DNA of 64,000 nt from Paenibacillus brasilensis (lineage in GTDB: Bacteria; Bacillota; Bacilli; Paenibacillales; Paenibacillaceae): positions 2,200,001 to 2,264,000 of the forward strand of contig NZ_CP045298.1 of assembly GCF_009363115.1 (NCBI RefSeq), given 5' to 3'. The translations under genes and the position numbers were made by a program. The notes under the pieces were generated by a model. The model saw only the letters and a list, made by a program, of their open reading frames with translations, did no database searches and was not told where the DNA came from. Below, piece after piece: positions 8,404-17,185 of this stretch (position 1 is the first letter of the stretch; each line of letters begins with the position of its first letter).

Positions 8404-8748
8404 ATGGCTGAATTACGCAAGCAAATGGGTATCAGAATTAGAGCAATTCGGAAGGCTAAGGGATTAACACAGCAACAACTTGCGGAACTTTCAGGATTAG
8501 ATGATGCATATATCGGATCGGTAGAGCGTGGCGAAAGAAACTTTTCTATTGATACCTTGGAGAAAGTGCTAACCGCCTTAAACGTGTCTATCAGTGAATT
8601 GATGTTTTCCAAAGAACATATGACTAAAGACGAAACTATTCGGCAAGAGGCGATAGATGAGTTCGTGGCTTTAACCAGCAAATTAGATGAGAAGCAAATC
8701 GGGATTCTCAGACGAGTTAGTAAAGAAATTTCACGCGCGTTTGAGTAA
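8404..8748 (+). CDS. Small XRE-family DNA-binding protein (second of a tandem pair)
   Basis: This 114-residue protein is a paralogue of the previous gene. Its helix-turn-helix (IRAIRKAKGLTQQQLAELSGLD, VERGERNFSIDTLEKV) is followed by a helical tail. The start ATG has GAGGTGG upstream. The 62-base gap and same orientation suggest cotranscription. Targets are unknown. Confidence 0.85.
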   Translation: MAELRKQMGIRIRAIRKAKGLTQQQLAELSGLDDAYIGSVERGERNFSIDTLEKVLTALNVSISELMFSKEHMTKDETIRQEAIDEFVALTSKLDEKQIGILRRVSKEISRAFE

Positions 8749-8795
8749 GTCATTCCACCCTAAAAAACTAAAAACCCTTGAATACAACAAAAAAA

Positions 8796-8814
8796 GAGCA
8801 CCCCTTAGGTGCTC
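8796..8814 (-). terminator. Terminator of the DinB/AraC operon
   Basis: GAGCACC pairs with GGTGCTC. On the - strand the stem is followed by TTTTTTT, placing it downstream of the DinB gene that ends at 8854. Confidence 0.75.
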
Positions 8815-8853
8815 CAGCTTGTACGTTTCCATTTTTCACAGCTATCCTCATAC

Positions 8854-9342
8854 TCAAGCGTACAACATAAAAAAGCTCACTTCATGCCCCAACTGCTTCA
8901 GATAATTATAGATCTGCGAGCGGTGATGGAACACATGCGTCACGGTCTCGATCTGCCATTGGACCTGTAGATGCCCATGCTCCATATAAAAGGCCTTCGT
9001 CGAGCGATTCAAATAATCGTCTTCGCTAAGCGAAAGAATGTAAGCCTTATAGGCCTCGAAATTCTCTCTGAAAGCCGCTGCCAGGCGCTCGGGATCTTCC
9101 ACCCCGGACATGCTGTTTTCAATGCTTCCTACTTCTCCCTCGGACTTTTCCTGCATGATCGCCAGATCGGAAGCAGGAATGAGCACAAAATGGTGCACTA
9201 ACTCCAGCAGCGAGCGGAAATTGTCCTGCGGCCGAAAGCTCCAATCCTCTGGACGTATTTTGCGGATCAGTGCTTCCCCCGTCCGTACTCCGGTCTCCAG
9301 CTCATTCAGCAGATGATCACGAACTTGCAGCGTTCCACTCAT
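8854..9342 (-). CDS. DinB-family metal-binding four-helix protein
   Basis: A 162-residue protein. Candidate metal ligands are His residues in ELVHHFVLIP (near 55) and in THVFHHRSQIYNYLKQLG near the C-terminus, the usual DinB pattern of one helix-2 His and an HxxxH-like pair. DinB_2-type proteins include bacillithiol S-transferases. The preferred start is the ATG at 9342, with AAGGAGA about 9 bases upstream and 28 bases after the AraC gene stop. An upstream in-frame extension overlaps the AraC gene and is not credible. Confidence 0.8.
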   Translation of the reverse strand: MSGTLQVRDHLLNELETGVRTGEALIRKIRPEDWSFRPQDNFRSLLELVHHFVLIPASDLAIMQEKSEGEVGSIENSMSGVEDPERLAAAFRENFEAYKAYILSLSEDDYLNRSTKAFYMEHGHLQVQWQIETVTHVFHHRSQIYNYLKQLGHEVSFFMLYA

Positions 9343-9370
9343 ATTCTCATCTCTCCTTTGCCATTCTTCT

Positions 9371-10306
9371 TCATGCTTTGAGTATAGCGGAAGCCTCAGG
9401 GCGTGTATTGTAAAAATCGGACAATCTCCGAAAATCCTTGGCCGCAGTAAGCGGGGAATCGCCATAAAACCTGCGAAAATCACGGATCAGATGTGCCTGA
9501 TCAAAAAAGCTGTGCTTCAACGCAAGCTCCGTCCAATCCAGAGGGTCACCGCTTTGTATACTGTGCAGAACGCTCTGGAAGCGGACGACCTCACTGAACT
9601 TTTTGGGGCTGATCCCGATCCATTGCCCAAACTTGCGGTTAAGCTGCCTTTCACTGATCGCTTCGCGCTCTGCAAGCTCCTTCACACTCATACCCCCACT
9701 GCTTACAAAAATCCGATGCAGCAGATTTTTCATCAGGTCACAATCGTTCGTCCTACGGCGCAGTAGAAGCTGGATGAGATACTCATCCATTACGCGCACC
9801 CGTTCATTAAAGTCTCGTGCCTCAAAAATACGTTCACTTATGATCTCGATATTCTCGGGCCATATATCTTCCAAGCGAAAAAGGCCACCTGTAAACAAAT
9901 GAGTCGGCATGCCGTGAAAATAATGTGCTCCGCCCGGAAAAAATCGCACCGCAAAAATGCGCGTCTCGGTACCTGCTTGTCTGGTAGACACGAACGGATG
10001 CGTAAAAGTCCCGCAGTACGAGATCTCCTGACGCTTACTCACCGGGTCGTATTCTAACAGAATATCCGTACAGCCATCAGGTAATACCCGCTCCACGGTT
10101 TCTTCCGCCAGCAGACTTAATGAAGCAGCGCCTTCACACGAAGCTGCTAGATTCCCCTCTACCACCCTGGCAGCCGGACCGGACTCCCAATAACAAGCTA
10201 CGTAAGCTCTCAGCGCAGCAGACGGCTTTTTTTCGATATAATATGAGGAAGAGTCACTTCCATTGACCTGAAGCGGACGAAACAGCGAATGCAGCAAAGG
10301 GTCCAT
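9371..10306 (-). CDS. AraC-family regulator with DUF6597-type N-terminal domain
   Basis: A 311-residue protein. The N-terminal part has the pattern LRAYVACYWES...RVLPDGCTDILLEYD typical of the DUF6597 cupin-like domain. The C-terminal AraC helix-turn-helix includes SVKELAEREAISERQLNRKFGQWIGISPKKF and DQAHLIRDFRRFYGDSP. It is followed 28 bases later by a DinB gene, and probably forms an operon with it. The effector is unknown. Confidence 0.85.
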   Translation of the reverse strand: MDPLLHSLFRPLQVNGSDSSSYYIEKKPSAALRAYVACYWESGPAARVVEGNLAASCEGAASLSLLAEETVERVLPDGCTDILLEYDPVSKRQEISYCGTFTHPFVSTRQAGTETRIFAVRFFPGGAHYFHGMPTHLFTGGLFRLEDIWPENIEIISERIFEARDFNERVRVMDEYLIQLLLRRRTNDCDLMKNLLHRIFVSSGGMSVKELAEREAISERQLNRKFGQWIGISPKKFSEVVRFQSVLHSIQSGDPLDWTELALKHSFFDQAHLIRDFRRFYGDSPLTAAKDFRRLSDFYNTRPEASAILKA

Positions 10307-10392
10307 CTAACGTTCACCCCTGTCTCAGCAAGTATTGGGAATTAGTAAAGCTCTATGTATGAGGATGATACAAAAATACTGGTATACAAAAA

Positions 10393-10415
10393 GGACGTTT
10401 CTGCCCGAAACGCCC
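10393..10415 (-). terminator. Terminator after the yyzF-like gene
   Basis: On the - strand a GGGCGTTTC/GAAACGTCC stem is followed by TTTTTG, 12 bases past the small CxxH/CxxC gene. Confidence 0.7.
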
Positions 10416-10426
10416 GTGCTCATTTT

Positions 10427-10594
10427 TTATACGACTAAAAATTCCGCTTTGTTCTCACATTCCTTGCACTTCACCGGAGGGTCCCAATCCGAAAATTTCG
10501 TTTCCTTGAGATCGACGACATCCGGTGCATCCTCGTATTCATCGACGAACATATCAATTGCCAGTTCCACATGCTCTTTACATACTACGTACAT
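10427..10594 (-). CDS. Small CxxH/CxxC protein (YyzF-like)
   Basis: A 55-residue protein. It starts MYVVCKEHVELAIDMFVDEY with CxxH at residues 5-8, and has CKECENKAEF (CxxC at 43-46) near the end. This is the pattern of the CxxH/CxxC (TIGR04129) family, to which Bacillus YyzF belongs and which sits near htrA/rlmH in Bacillus. It probably binds one zinc. The start ATG has AAAGGGATG upstream, and a terminator follows. Its function is unknown. Confidence 0.8.
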   Translation of the reverse strand: MYVVCKEHVELAIDMFVDEYEDAPDVVDLKETKFSDWDPPVKCKECENKAEFLVV

Positions 10595-10977
10595 TCCAGT
10601 TGCATCCCTTTCCGTATGAAGCTCTTCCTGTTGTAGGTGTCTGTTTTACCGCCTTCTCTTGTTCTACCACACTTGACGCGGAAAGGAAAGGGCCTGATCG
10701 CTATCCCTGACGCTTGGTTTTAAAAATGAGAAAATTACTGACATTTAAGTCCTCGCGAAAATGGGGATATTTCTCCAGCACTACTTTACCTTCCGAGAAG
10801 GCCATAGATTCTACACTCATTCCTACATTTTTTCAATAACAACGCTTACAATATTAAAACATCTAATTATGACATGATTTTTCCATTAATTATATAGGTA
10901 GTCTATAATGTAATAGTATAGTAGTATCTCAATGGAAAGCGCTTTCAAAAATAACTTTGTAAAGGGGCCTGCCTGTT
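10595..10977. other. Intergenic region upstream of the endoglucanase remnant
   Basis: No gene is seen. The right half is AT-rich. It carries a possible promoter (TATAAT at 10904-10909 with a weak TTCCAT 17 bases upstream) and a cre-like operator at 10933-10947. Confidence 0.5.
10933..10947 (+). promoter_or_regulatory. Catabolite-responsive element (cre) before the endoglucanase remnant
   Basis: TGGAAAGCGCTTTCA fits the near-palindromic cre consensus bound by CcpA. It lies about 25 bases downstream of a TATAAT box, where CcpA would block transcription. This agrees with carbon-repressed cellulase expression. Confidence 0.75.
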
Positions 10978-12241
10978 ATGTTAAAACGAAGACCCGTTTC
11001 ATTGCTGTCATTGACGCTTGCCATCACCCTATTGCTATCTACGTTCGGATCACTTGCCGCTGCTGCCGAATCTGACGAGCAAGCACCACAAGCCACCGCT
11101 GCAAGCAGTATGCAATCGTATGTGGAAGCCATGCAGCCGGGATGGAATTTAGGGAATTCTCTGGATGCTGTCGGAGCAGATGAGACAGCTTGGGGCAATC
11201 CACGCATTACCCAGGCGTTGATCCAGCAAATTGCTGCCCAAGGGTACAAAAGTATCCGTATTCCCGTTACCTGGGATAAACACATAGGAGCCGCACCGAA
11301 TTATACCGTTGAGTCAGCTTACATGAATCGTGTGGAAGAGGTTGTGCGCTGGGCACTGGATGCCAATCTGTACGTCATGATCAATGTTCATCATGATTCA
11401 TGGATGTGGGTAAGCAGTATGGAGCCCAAGCACGATGAAGTGCTGGCTCGCTATAATGCAATATGGACACAAATTGCCCAGCGCTTTAAAGATAAGCCGG
11501 ACAAGCTGATGTTCGAAAGCATTAACGAACCCCGTTTCACCGAGGGAGGAACAACCAATGAAGCGAAAGCGAACCAGATGCTTCAGGAACTGAATGTATC
11601 CTTCCACAAAATTGTCCGCGCCTCTGGCGGTAAAAATGCCACTCGCCCACTCGTTCTGCCGGGCTTGGATACTTCACCTGCCCAAAACAAAATCAATGAG
11701 CTGTACAACACGATGACCAAGCTTAAAGATCCCAACCTGATTGCCACCGTTCACTATTATGGTTATTGGCCTTTCAGTGTAAATATTGCGGGCCATACTA
11801 CTTTTGATACAGATACCAAAAACGATATTATCCAAACCTTTGATAACGTCTATAACACCTTTGTAGCCAAAGGTATTCCGGTCATTGTCGGCGAATTCGG
11901 TCTGCTCGGCTTTGATAAAAATACAGGCGTTATTGAACAAGGCGAAAAGGGACTACGCAAGCCTTTACCATTCCAACCGACTTCCGGGGCAGCCAGCTTG
12001 CTACGATGGAGGCTGTTTATCTAATAGTGGCAATGCCGGCCCACAGGACTGGACGCCCTATAAGGAGTTTGGCAACACCTTTGCTCCTGCCTATGATTCC
12101 AATGGCATTAAGCTTCTGCCTGAATTTTTTAACAGTGTGAAGGATGCTGAAGTCACGCTGAGGTTCCATTTCTGGAGCGGCGATGTGGTGACCTACAAGA
12201 TCACCAAAAGCGGAACGCGTGTGACGGGAACGGCATCTTAA
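10978..12241 (+). pseudogene. Broken secreted GH5 endoglucanase
   Basis: The first 320 residues are normal. They comprise a signal peptide (LLSLTLAITLLLSTFGSLAAAA), the GH5 catalytic barrel with the acid/base Glu in SINEPRF, and the nucleophile in VIVGEFG. After VIEQGEK the expected strand-8 part with LWDNGQ is missing. The sequence jumps to a linker-like QAFTIP.DFRGSQLATMEA in another frame, then shifts again before NAGPQDWTPYKEF and the C-terminal module ending VTGTAS. The total length of 1264 is not a multiple of three. So there is an internal deletion plus a frameshift, and the cellulase is probably inactive. The start ATG has AAGGGG upstream. Confidence 0.85.
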
Positions 12242-12269
12242 GCTAAAATGCAACCGACCGACAAACTGA

Positions 12270-12312
12270 AAAGGCGTCCCCGGAAAAATGAGTCGGGGAA
12301 CGCCTTTTTTAT
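12270..12312. terminator. Bidirectional terminator between endoglucanase remnant and htrA
   Basis: A GGCGT-CCCCG stem pairs with CGGGG-ACGCC, flanked by A and T runs on both sides, so it serves both convergent genes. Confidence 0.8.
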
Positions 12313-12334
12313 AGTTATGCCTATAAGTTAAACC

Positions 12335-13570
12335 CTAGCCTTCCGGCTTATCCGTTAATTTTAACGTTACCGTTTCTTCCTTGCCTGCCCGGTAAAAGGT
12401 AACTTTCAGCTCGTCGCCAATCTTCTTGGTATCATATAAATAGCGGCGCAGATCAAGTGTAGAGTTGATCGGCTCACCATCAAAGGCGGTGATGACATCG
12501 TTCAGCTTCAAGCCTGCCTCTTTGGCAGGACCGTGGGCTTCCAGAACCACTGCCCCGTCCTTCACGCTATCGGGCAGCTTGAGTTCCTTGCGCTGTGTTT
12601 CGTCCAGCGGTGCATACTCATTATTGAGGTCGACCGTGTAGACCCCCAGATAAGGGCGGGTAATTTTGCCGTCCTCAACCAGCTCATTCACCGTTTTCAT
12701 CACCTCATTGGCGGGAATGGCGAACCCCAGTCCTTCAACGCCGGTATCGGCGATTTTCATCGTATTGATGCCAATCACACGTCCATCCAGATCGACCAGC
12801 GCACCGCCGCTATTCCCCTCATTAATCGCCGCATCGGTCTGGATGACATGCTGCTCCCAGTCGTATACCCCATCCTGATTAATGGAAATGGGAATGATCC
12901 GATTTGTATAGCTCACAATGCCAGAGGTAAGCGTATCCCCCAAGCCGAGCGGATTGCCAATAGCAATTACAGTCTCGCCTAGACGAAGTTTGCTGGAGTC
13001 GCCGATATCGGCTACCGTGTTAATACCTTTATCATCAACCGCCAGCACGGCAATATCGCTAATGCGATCCTTTCCAATCAGCTTTGCCTCTTTTCTAACA
13101 CCATCCACTGTTACAATATCCAGATCGTCTGAGCCTTCGATGACATGGTTGTTCGTCATAATGAAGGCTTTGCCGGAGCTCACCCGGAAAATAACACCCG
13201 ATCCAAGCGCCGATTGCTCCGTGCTGCTGCCATCTCCCCCTTTCAGGTTCACGATGCTGACAACAGCCGGGCGCACCTTGGCTGCCGCCTGCACAATCCG
13301 GTCATACGGATCACCCGCTGCTTGCCGCAAGGAATAATGGCTTGCTCCGGTTACCGCTGTAGCGGAGGGCAAGCCTGTAATAAAGCTGAACAGCAGCACA
13401 GCAACCACTGCACTGACTGCCCCGCTAATGACAGCAGCCTGCATCGGACTTACTCCGCGTTTCCGATGCGTCCAACGCCCCCTTCCTCCACGGCGTGCCT
13501 TGAATGCCGTTTTTTTCGCCGCACGTGTAGATACCTTTGTTGAATAAAAATCGTCTTCGAACAAGCCCAT
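12335..13570 (-). CDS. htrA: Membrane-anchored HtrA-type serine protease (S1C, PDZ)
   Basis: A 411-residue protein. An N-terminal membrane segment lies near residues 42-65 (AAVISGAVSAVVAVLLF). The trypsin-like domain has the triad His in TNNHVIE, Asp in ISDIAVLAV and Ser in NEGNSGGAL, and a C-terminal PDZ domain carries AKEAGLKLNDVITAFDG. It degrades or refolds damaged envelope proteins. It follows walJ in order, the position of YyxA/HtrC in Bacillus. The start ATG at 13570 has GGAGAGGA about 6 bases upstream; an upstream in-frame start lacks one. Confidence 0.92.
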   Translation of the reverse strand: MGLFEDDFYSTKVSTRAAKKTAFKARRGGRGRWTHRKRGVSPMQAAVISGAVSAVVAVLLFSFITGLPSATAVTGASHYSLRQAAGDPYDRIVQAAAKVRPAVVSIVNLKGGDGSSTEQSALGSGVIFRVSSGKAFIMTNNHVIEGSDDLDIVTVDGVRKEAKLIGKDRISDIAVLAVDDKGINTVADIGDSSKLRLGETVIAIGNPLGLGDTLTSGIVSYTNRIIPISINQDGVYDWEQHVIQTDAAINEGNSGGALVDLDGRVIGINTMKIADTGVEGLGFAIPANEVMKTVNELVEDGKITRPYLGVYTVDLNNEYAPLDETQRKELKLPDSVKDGAVVLEAHGPAKEAGLKLNDVITAFDGEPINSTLDLRRYLYDTKKIGDELKVTFYRAGKEETVTLKLTDKPEG

Positions 13571-13829
13571 ACTAATCCTCTCCCCTTCGTTGTCATGCAC
13601 CGACACTCACTAAAAAATTAGGGCTATTCGGGCTTGCGCCAACCTATGCTACAGAGAACCTGCTCCGTTGAACATCTCAAGTGGATTGAATATCCCCCAT
13701 CATCGGAATCCAGCAACCTATCGTTCCGGCCTACTTATCTATCACCACAAACGGCGTCTACCTAAGCAACCGGATCACATAAATTAGCATACACGCCGAA
13801 TCTGACTCCGAATAGAGGAAAAAGGAGGA

Positions 13830-14006
13830 ATGATTTCCAAACCAATGGACTACAATAGTAACAAGTCTTCTATTCTATTACAAAATGATCGTCTCATAGA
13901 GACGTTCTGGCCTGTTCCCGTCCGCTTAAAGCAGCCTATACTTTTGGATGAGAGCCTTCCTTCAGAAAGCTATCTGTTGTTAGCTTTATTGTATCACAGC
14001 ACCTAG
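13830..14006 (+). CDS. Possible 58-residue protein, unknown
   Basis: An open frame starting ATG at 13830 lies next to AAAGGAGGA, but the spacing is only about two bases. A second ATG at 13845 is about 14 bases away. The product would be MISKPMDYNSNK... ending YLLLALLYHST, with no recognised domain. It lies 64 bases upstream of the gene at 14071. It may be a leader peptide or chance. Confidence 0.3.
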   Translation: MISKPMDYNSNKSSILLQNDRLIETFWPVPVRLKQPILLDESLPSESYLLLALLYHST

Positions 14007-14070
14007 TAAAACCACAGGCAGAACCAAGCTTATGACACGCCATTTTCAAAATATTTTTCAGGAGGAATAT

Positions 14071-14280
14071 ATGATGAATTCACATCGTTCAGCTATGGAT
14101 GAAGTTCGTATGGCTGCCAAGCTTGCGGATTTAAAAGACGAGCATTACCGCAACACACTGGCGCTAAGTACATTGATTGAACTACTGGTGGATAAAGGCG
14201 TTGTGACCCGTGAAGAGGTAGAACGCAAAGCTGCCGAGCTGGACAGCTTTATGACTCACTTACCTTATCCCAAGGTGTAG
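14071..14280 (+). CDS. Small conserved protein of unknown function
   Basis: This 69-residue protein is mostly helical and charged (RMAAKLADLKDEHYRNTLALS, LVDKGVVTREEVERKAAEL). The LVDKGVVTREEV motif resembles short hypothetical proteins of Paenibacillus. The start ATG at 14071 has AGGAGGA upstream. It is convergent with walJ and overlaps its 3' end by 32 bases. The function is not recognised. Confidence 0.7.
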   Translation: MMNSHRSAMDEVRMAAKLADLKDEHYRNTLALSTLIELLVDKGVVTREEVERKAAELDSFMTHLPYPKV

Positions 14281-15055
14281 GACGATCATAATACGTATCA
14301 CACAATCGGAACTCACTGTCCTTGTAAAAGCAGCCGCGGTCTTCCATCGCTCCGCGTACGGTCAGCTTCGCAAGCTCCATCATATTGTGATCGCGGCTCA
14401 AATGCGCCAAATACGTTCGCTTTGTCCGCCCTGTCAGCAGCTCGCTAAGAATCGCACCCGCCATCTCATTGGACAAGTGACCGATATCGCTGAGAATACG
14501 GCGCTTGATGTTCCACGGATAACGCCCCATACGGAGCATCTCCACATCATGATTAGCCTCCAGCACTAATACGTCAGCGTCTGATATCGCCTGCTTCACC
14601 TTATCGCTGACATAGCCGAGATCGGTCGCTACACTGAGCTTCTCTGCCCCATCGTAAAAGCTGTACCCTACGGGCTCAGCTGCATCATGAGATATGCCAA
14701 AAGACTCCACGCGCAATGATTCAAATTCACGCGTCGCGCCTGTCTCTAATATTCTGCGATTATCGTCCGGAATTTGCCCGACAGCATTGCTGATGGCAAA
14801 CCACGTCTTCTCATTGGCATACACAGGTAAATTATATTTACGCGCCATGGCGCCTAGTCCTTTAACATGATCGGAATGCTCATGCGTGACCAAAATACCA
14901 TCCAACTCTTCTCCGCTCAGATCGCGCTCTTTCAGCAATTCATCAATACGCTTCGCGCTGAGACCTGCGTCGATGAGTAATGTCGTGTCTTCGTTCCGAA
15001 CAACGGTAGCGTTGCCGGTCGAACCGCTCGACAGCACGGTAAATGAAATCCCCAT
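14249..15055 (-). CDS. walJ: MBL-fold metallohydrolase WalJ (YycJ)
   Basis: A 268-residue metallo-beta-lactamase fold protein. The metal motif THEHSDH is near residue 57, with a second His in ISHDAAEP, an Asp in ATDLGYVS and a His in EANHDVEM. WalJ is known as a 5'-exonuclease-like partner of the wal operon, linked to coordination of wall metabolism with replication and to mismatch repair. It lies directly downstream of yycI, with a 6-base gap. Confidence 0.92.
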   Translation of the reverse strand: MGISFTVLSSGSTGNATVVRNEDTTLLIDAGLSAKRIDELLKERDLSGEELDGILVTHEHSDHVKGLGAMARKYNLPVYANEKTWFAISNAVGQIPDDNRRILETGATREFESLRVESFGISHDAAEPVGYSFYDGAEKLSVATDLGYVSDKVKQAISDADVLVLEANHDVEMLRMGRYPWNIKRRILSDIGHLSNEMAGAILSELLTGRTKRTYLAHLSRDHNMMELAKLTVRGAMEDRGCFYKDSEFRLCDTYYDRPTPWDKVSES

Positions 15056-15061
15056 ATCTGT

Positions 15062-15826
15062 TCAAGACCCTTCTGTATGTTCTGTCTTTGGACTAATGAC
15101 ATCTCCGTTCATCTGCACATAATAGACGCCTTTCCCATTATCCAGCATAAACCGCCACACGGGGGCGGCCACCTGGCTATCTGAGTTAAAGGTCTGTCCG
15201 TAGTAACCGAGCCGAATATCCTTCACAATCGTGTCACGCGGCAAATAGCTGTCGATCAAGCGTGCCAGCGCCTTGGATGCAGGCAGCATCTTCTTCGCCT
15301 CGTCCGAGGGCTGGAGAATCACCTGGATTTTACGATATCCTGTAATCTTCTGGTTGCTGTAAAACAGAGCCAGCTTCACATTAAACAGCGGCCATTTGTC
15401 CTGTACCAATGGATGCAGCACAAAAGCGTCCGCTTGTCCAGATACCGGCTCCTCCTGAACATCCAGTGGATCATACTGGTAATTGTCGATATCCTTGATT
15501 TGCGGCTCCAATGCCTCAACCAGCGCATCATGGGTGAATACAAGCTTGCTGTCCACCGGCTTTACCAGCTGCACGCGATCACCCTTTTCCCCACTATAAA
15601 CATACGTGTAGGAAAGCTTGGGCAGCTGCGGGGTATCTCCTGGAATCGGAGCCAGCACCTGAATGCTCTTTTCTTCCATTAAACGCTGCGTATTTTCATC
15701 CAATGAAGTAAAATCCAAATTCGGCCCTGCCGTTTCCTGTGCATCATTCCACAACTGGCGCCCCAGAACCACATTGAGCAGCAAAAATGTACAGATCAGT
15801 ACGTTTTTGGCGCGACTCCAATCCAT
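15062..15826 (-). CDS. yycI: WalK-regulatory protein YycI
   Basis: A 254-residue protein. One N-terminal membrane anchor (NVLICTFLLLNVVLG) is followed by an extracellular domain ending in a YycI fold (PVWRFMLDNGKGVYYVQMNGDV). YycI and YycH form a complex that modulates the WalK kinase at the membrane. The gene lies between yycH and walJ, transcribed in the same direction. Confidence 0.9.
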   Translation of the reverse strand: MDWSRAKNVLICTFLLLNVVLGRQLWNDAQETAGPNLDFTSLDENTQRLMEEKSIQVLAPIPGDTPQLPKLSYTYVYSGEKGDRVQLVKPVDSKLVFTHDALVEALEPQIKDIDNYQYDPLDVQEEPVSGQADAFVLHPLVQDKWPLFNVKLALFYSNQKITGYRKIQVILQPSDEAKKMLPASKALARLIDSYLPRDTIVKDIRLGYYGQTFNSDSQVAAPVWRFMLDNGKGVYYVQMNGDVISPKTEHTEGS

Positions 15827-15844
15827 TCCCGTTCCCCCTTCCTG

Positions 15845-17185
15845 TCACTGCTTTGTCTCCTGAGATGGCTGCGCTTGTAGTGGAATCGATGCTGTCGTTA
15901 CCGGAACAGCAAGAATCTCTGCGATAGAGCCATCGCCCAGCGTAACGCGCCACTCGGGGACAAGCTTCAACCCATCATTGGTTAGCTCCGGCTGATATAC
16001 AGGAGTTAGATCTCTAATGGTTTTTCCTTTGCCTACTGTCTTCAATTGCTTCTTCAAGACCTCGCCGCCTGGAAGCATGACCTTCTTCGAGGACTGCTCC
16101 CCACCCTTGAGATACAACAGCGAGCGATCATAGACAGAGGCCGTTTCCTGCTGGATTTGCAGCGAAATCGTACCAAAGCGGAATGATGGTGTATCCAGCA
16201 CGGGATAAGCCCCGTAATACTGCTGAAACAGCACACTTGTACGATTTTCATCGCTGCCTCTCATTTTCAGTTGATAGGAAGCATCCCAGCCGCCATGTTG
16301 ATTTACAAAATCAACGGCGGCCAACACATCCCTAATCGGGCTGCTTCCGCTCGCCCCTGGAGCGCTGGGATCGGTATAGCTCATCCATCGCTGATCCTGC
16401 TTGATTTGCAGACTCCGCTTGCTATCGGTATAAATTTGGGAGCCGTCCTTCTCCTGAATATTGCGTGTAATCCCCGGATCAAAAAACAAATTTCGCTGCA
16501 TCTGCTCTGTCGTAAACAACCCGGCATACACTACGGGCTGTACCGTCTCCAGATCCTCTACGGGGATGTAGTACTGATTATCCACCAGCTCGTACAACGG
16601 GGCATTTTTGCCAAAATTCACATGCTGCCTTACATCCTCCACCGTCATATCGAACTGGTTCGCTTCATACACTACATCGCCTCTCGCACTGAAAAAGAGA
16701 GCGTGCGGCTTGGCATTCTTTTCGTCGATATAGATCCAGATGCGGTTAATCGTCTCTCCCTGAAACACCGAATCCGGCGTCAGACGCATGACCCTCTCCA
16801 GTAATGACACGGGGACGCCGCCTGAAAAAGACAATTCGATGCCCTCATTCTCACTGCGGATTCGCGCCCAGTCTGCCGAATGGATACTCCGACGCTGGAA
16901 ATTGTTAAAGCTCCGGCTTTCCAGCCGCGTATAAATCAAGTCGTAAAAAGCAACACCCGGATAAAAAACAGTATGTTTTTTGTTCCCTTGGTGAATTAGC
17001 ATTTTATCGGGAAACACGAGGTTTTCAATCTTTTTCTCCTGCCCCATGCTTTCGGTCTTCACATAGTTTGTTTCTGAAGTGAGTACAGAATCACTGCCCG
17101 GAAGGCGGTAGATCAAAAAGTAAGTCTGTATCAGGCTGGAAGCTACCAGAAAAGCAAGCACCCCTGACTTCAAACGTTCCTTCAC
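15845..17185 (-). CDS. yycH: WalK-regulatory protein YycH
   Basis: This 446-residue protein has an N-terminal transmembrane helix (LKSGVLAFLVASSLIQTYFLIY) and a large extracellular region, the usual YycH layout. Together with YycI it restrains WalK in Bacillus. Its start overlaps the walK stop by four bases (ATGA-type), showing translational coupling. Confidence 0.9.
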   Translation of the reverse strand: MKERLKSGVLAFLVASSLIQTYFLIYRLPGSDSVLTSETNYVKTESMGQEKKIENLVFPDKMLIHQGNKKHTVFYPGVAFYDLIYTRLESRSFNNFQRRSIHSADWARIRSENEGIELSFSGGVPVSLLERVMRLTPDSVFQGETINRIWIYIDEKNAKPHALFFSARGDVVYEANQFDMTVEDVRQHVNFGKNAPLYELVDNQYYIPVEDLETVQPVVYAGLFTTEQMQRNLFFDPGITRNIQEKDGSQIYTDSKRSLQIKQDQRWMSYTDPSAPGASGSSPIRDVLAAVDFVNQHGGWDASYQLKMRGSDENRTSVLFQQYYGAYPVLDTPSFRFGTISLQIQQETASVYDRSLLYLKGGEQSSKKVMLPGGEVLKKQLKTVGKGKTIRDLTPVYQPELTNDGLKLVPEWRVTLGDGSIAEILAVPVTTASIPLQAQPSQETKQ

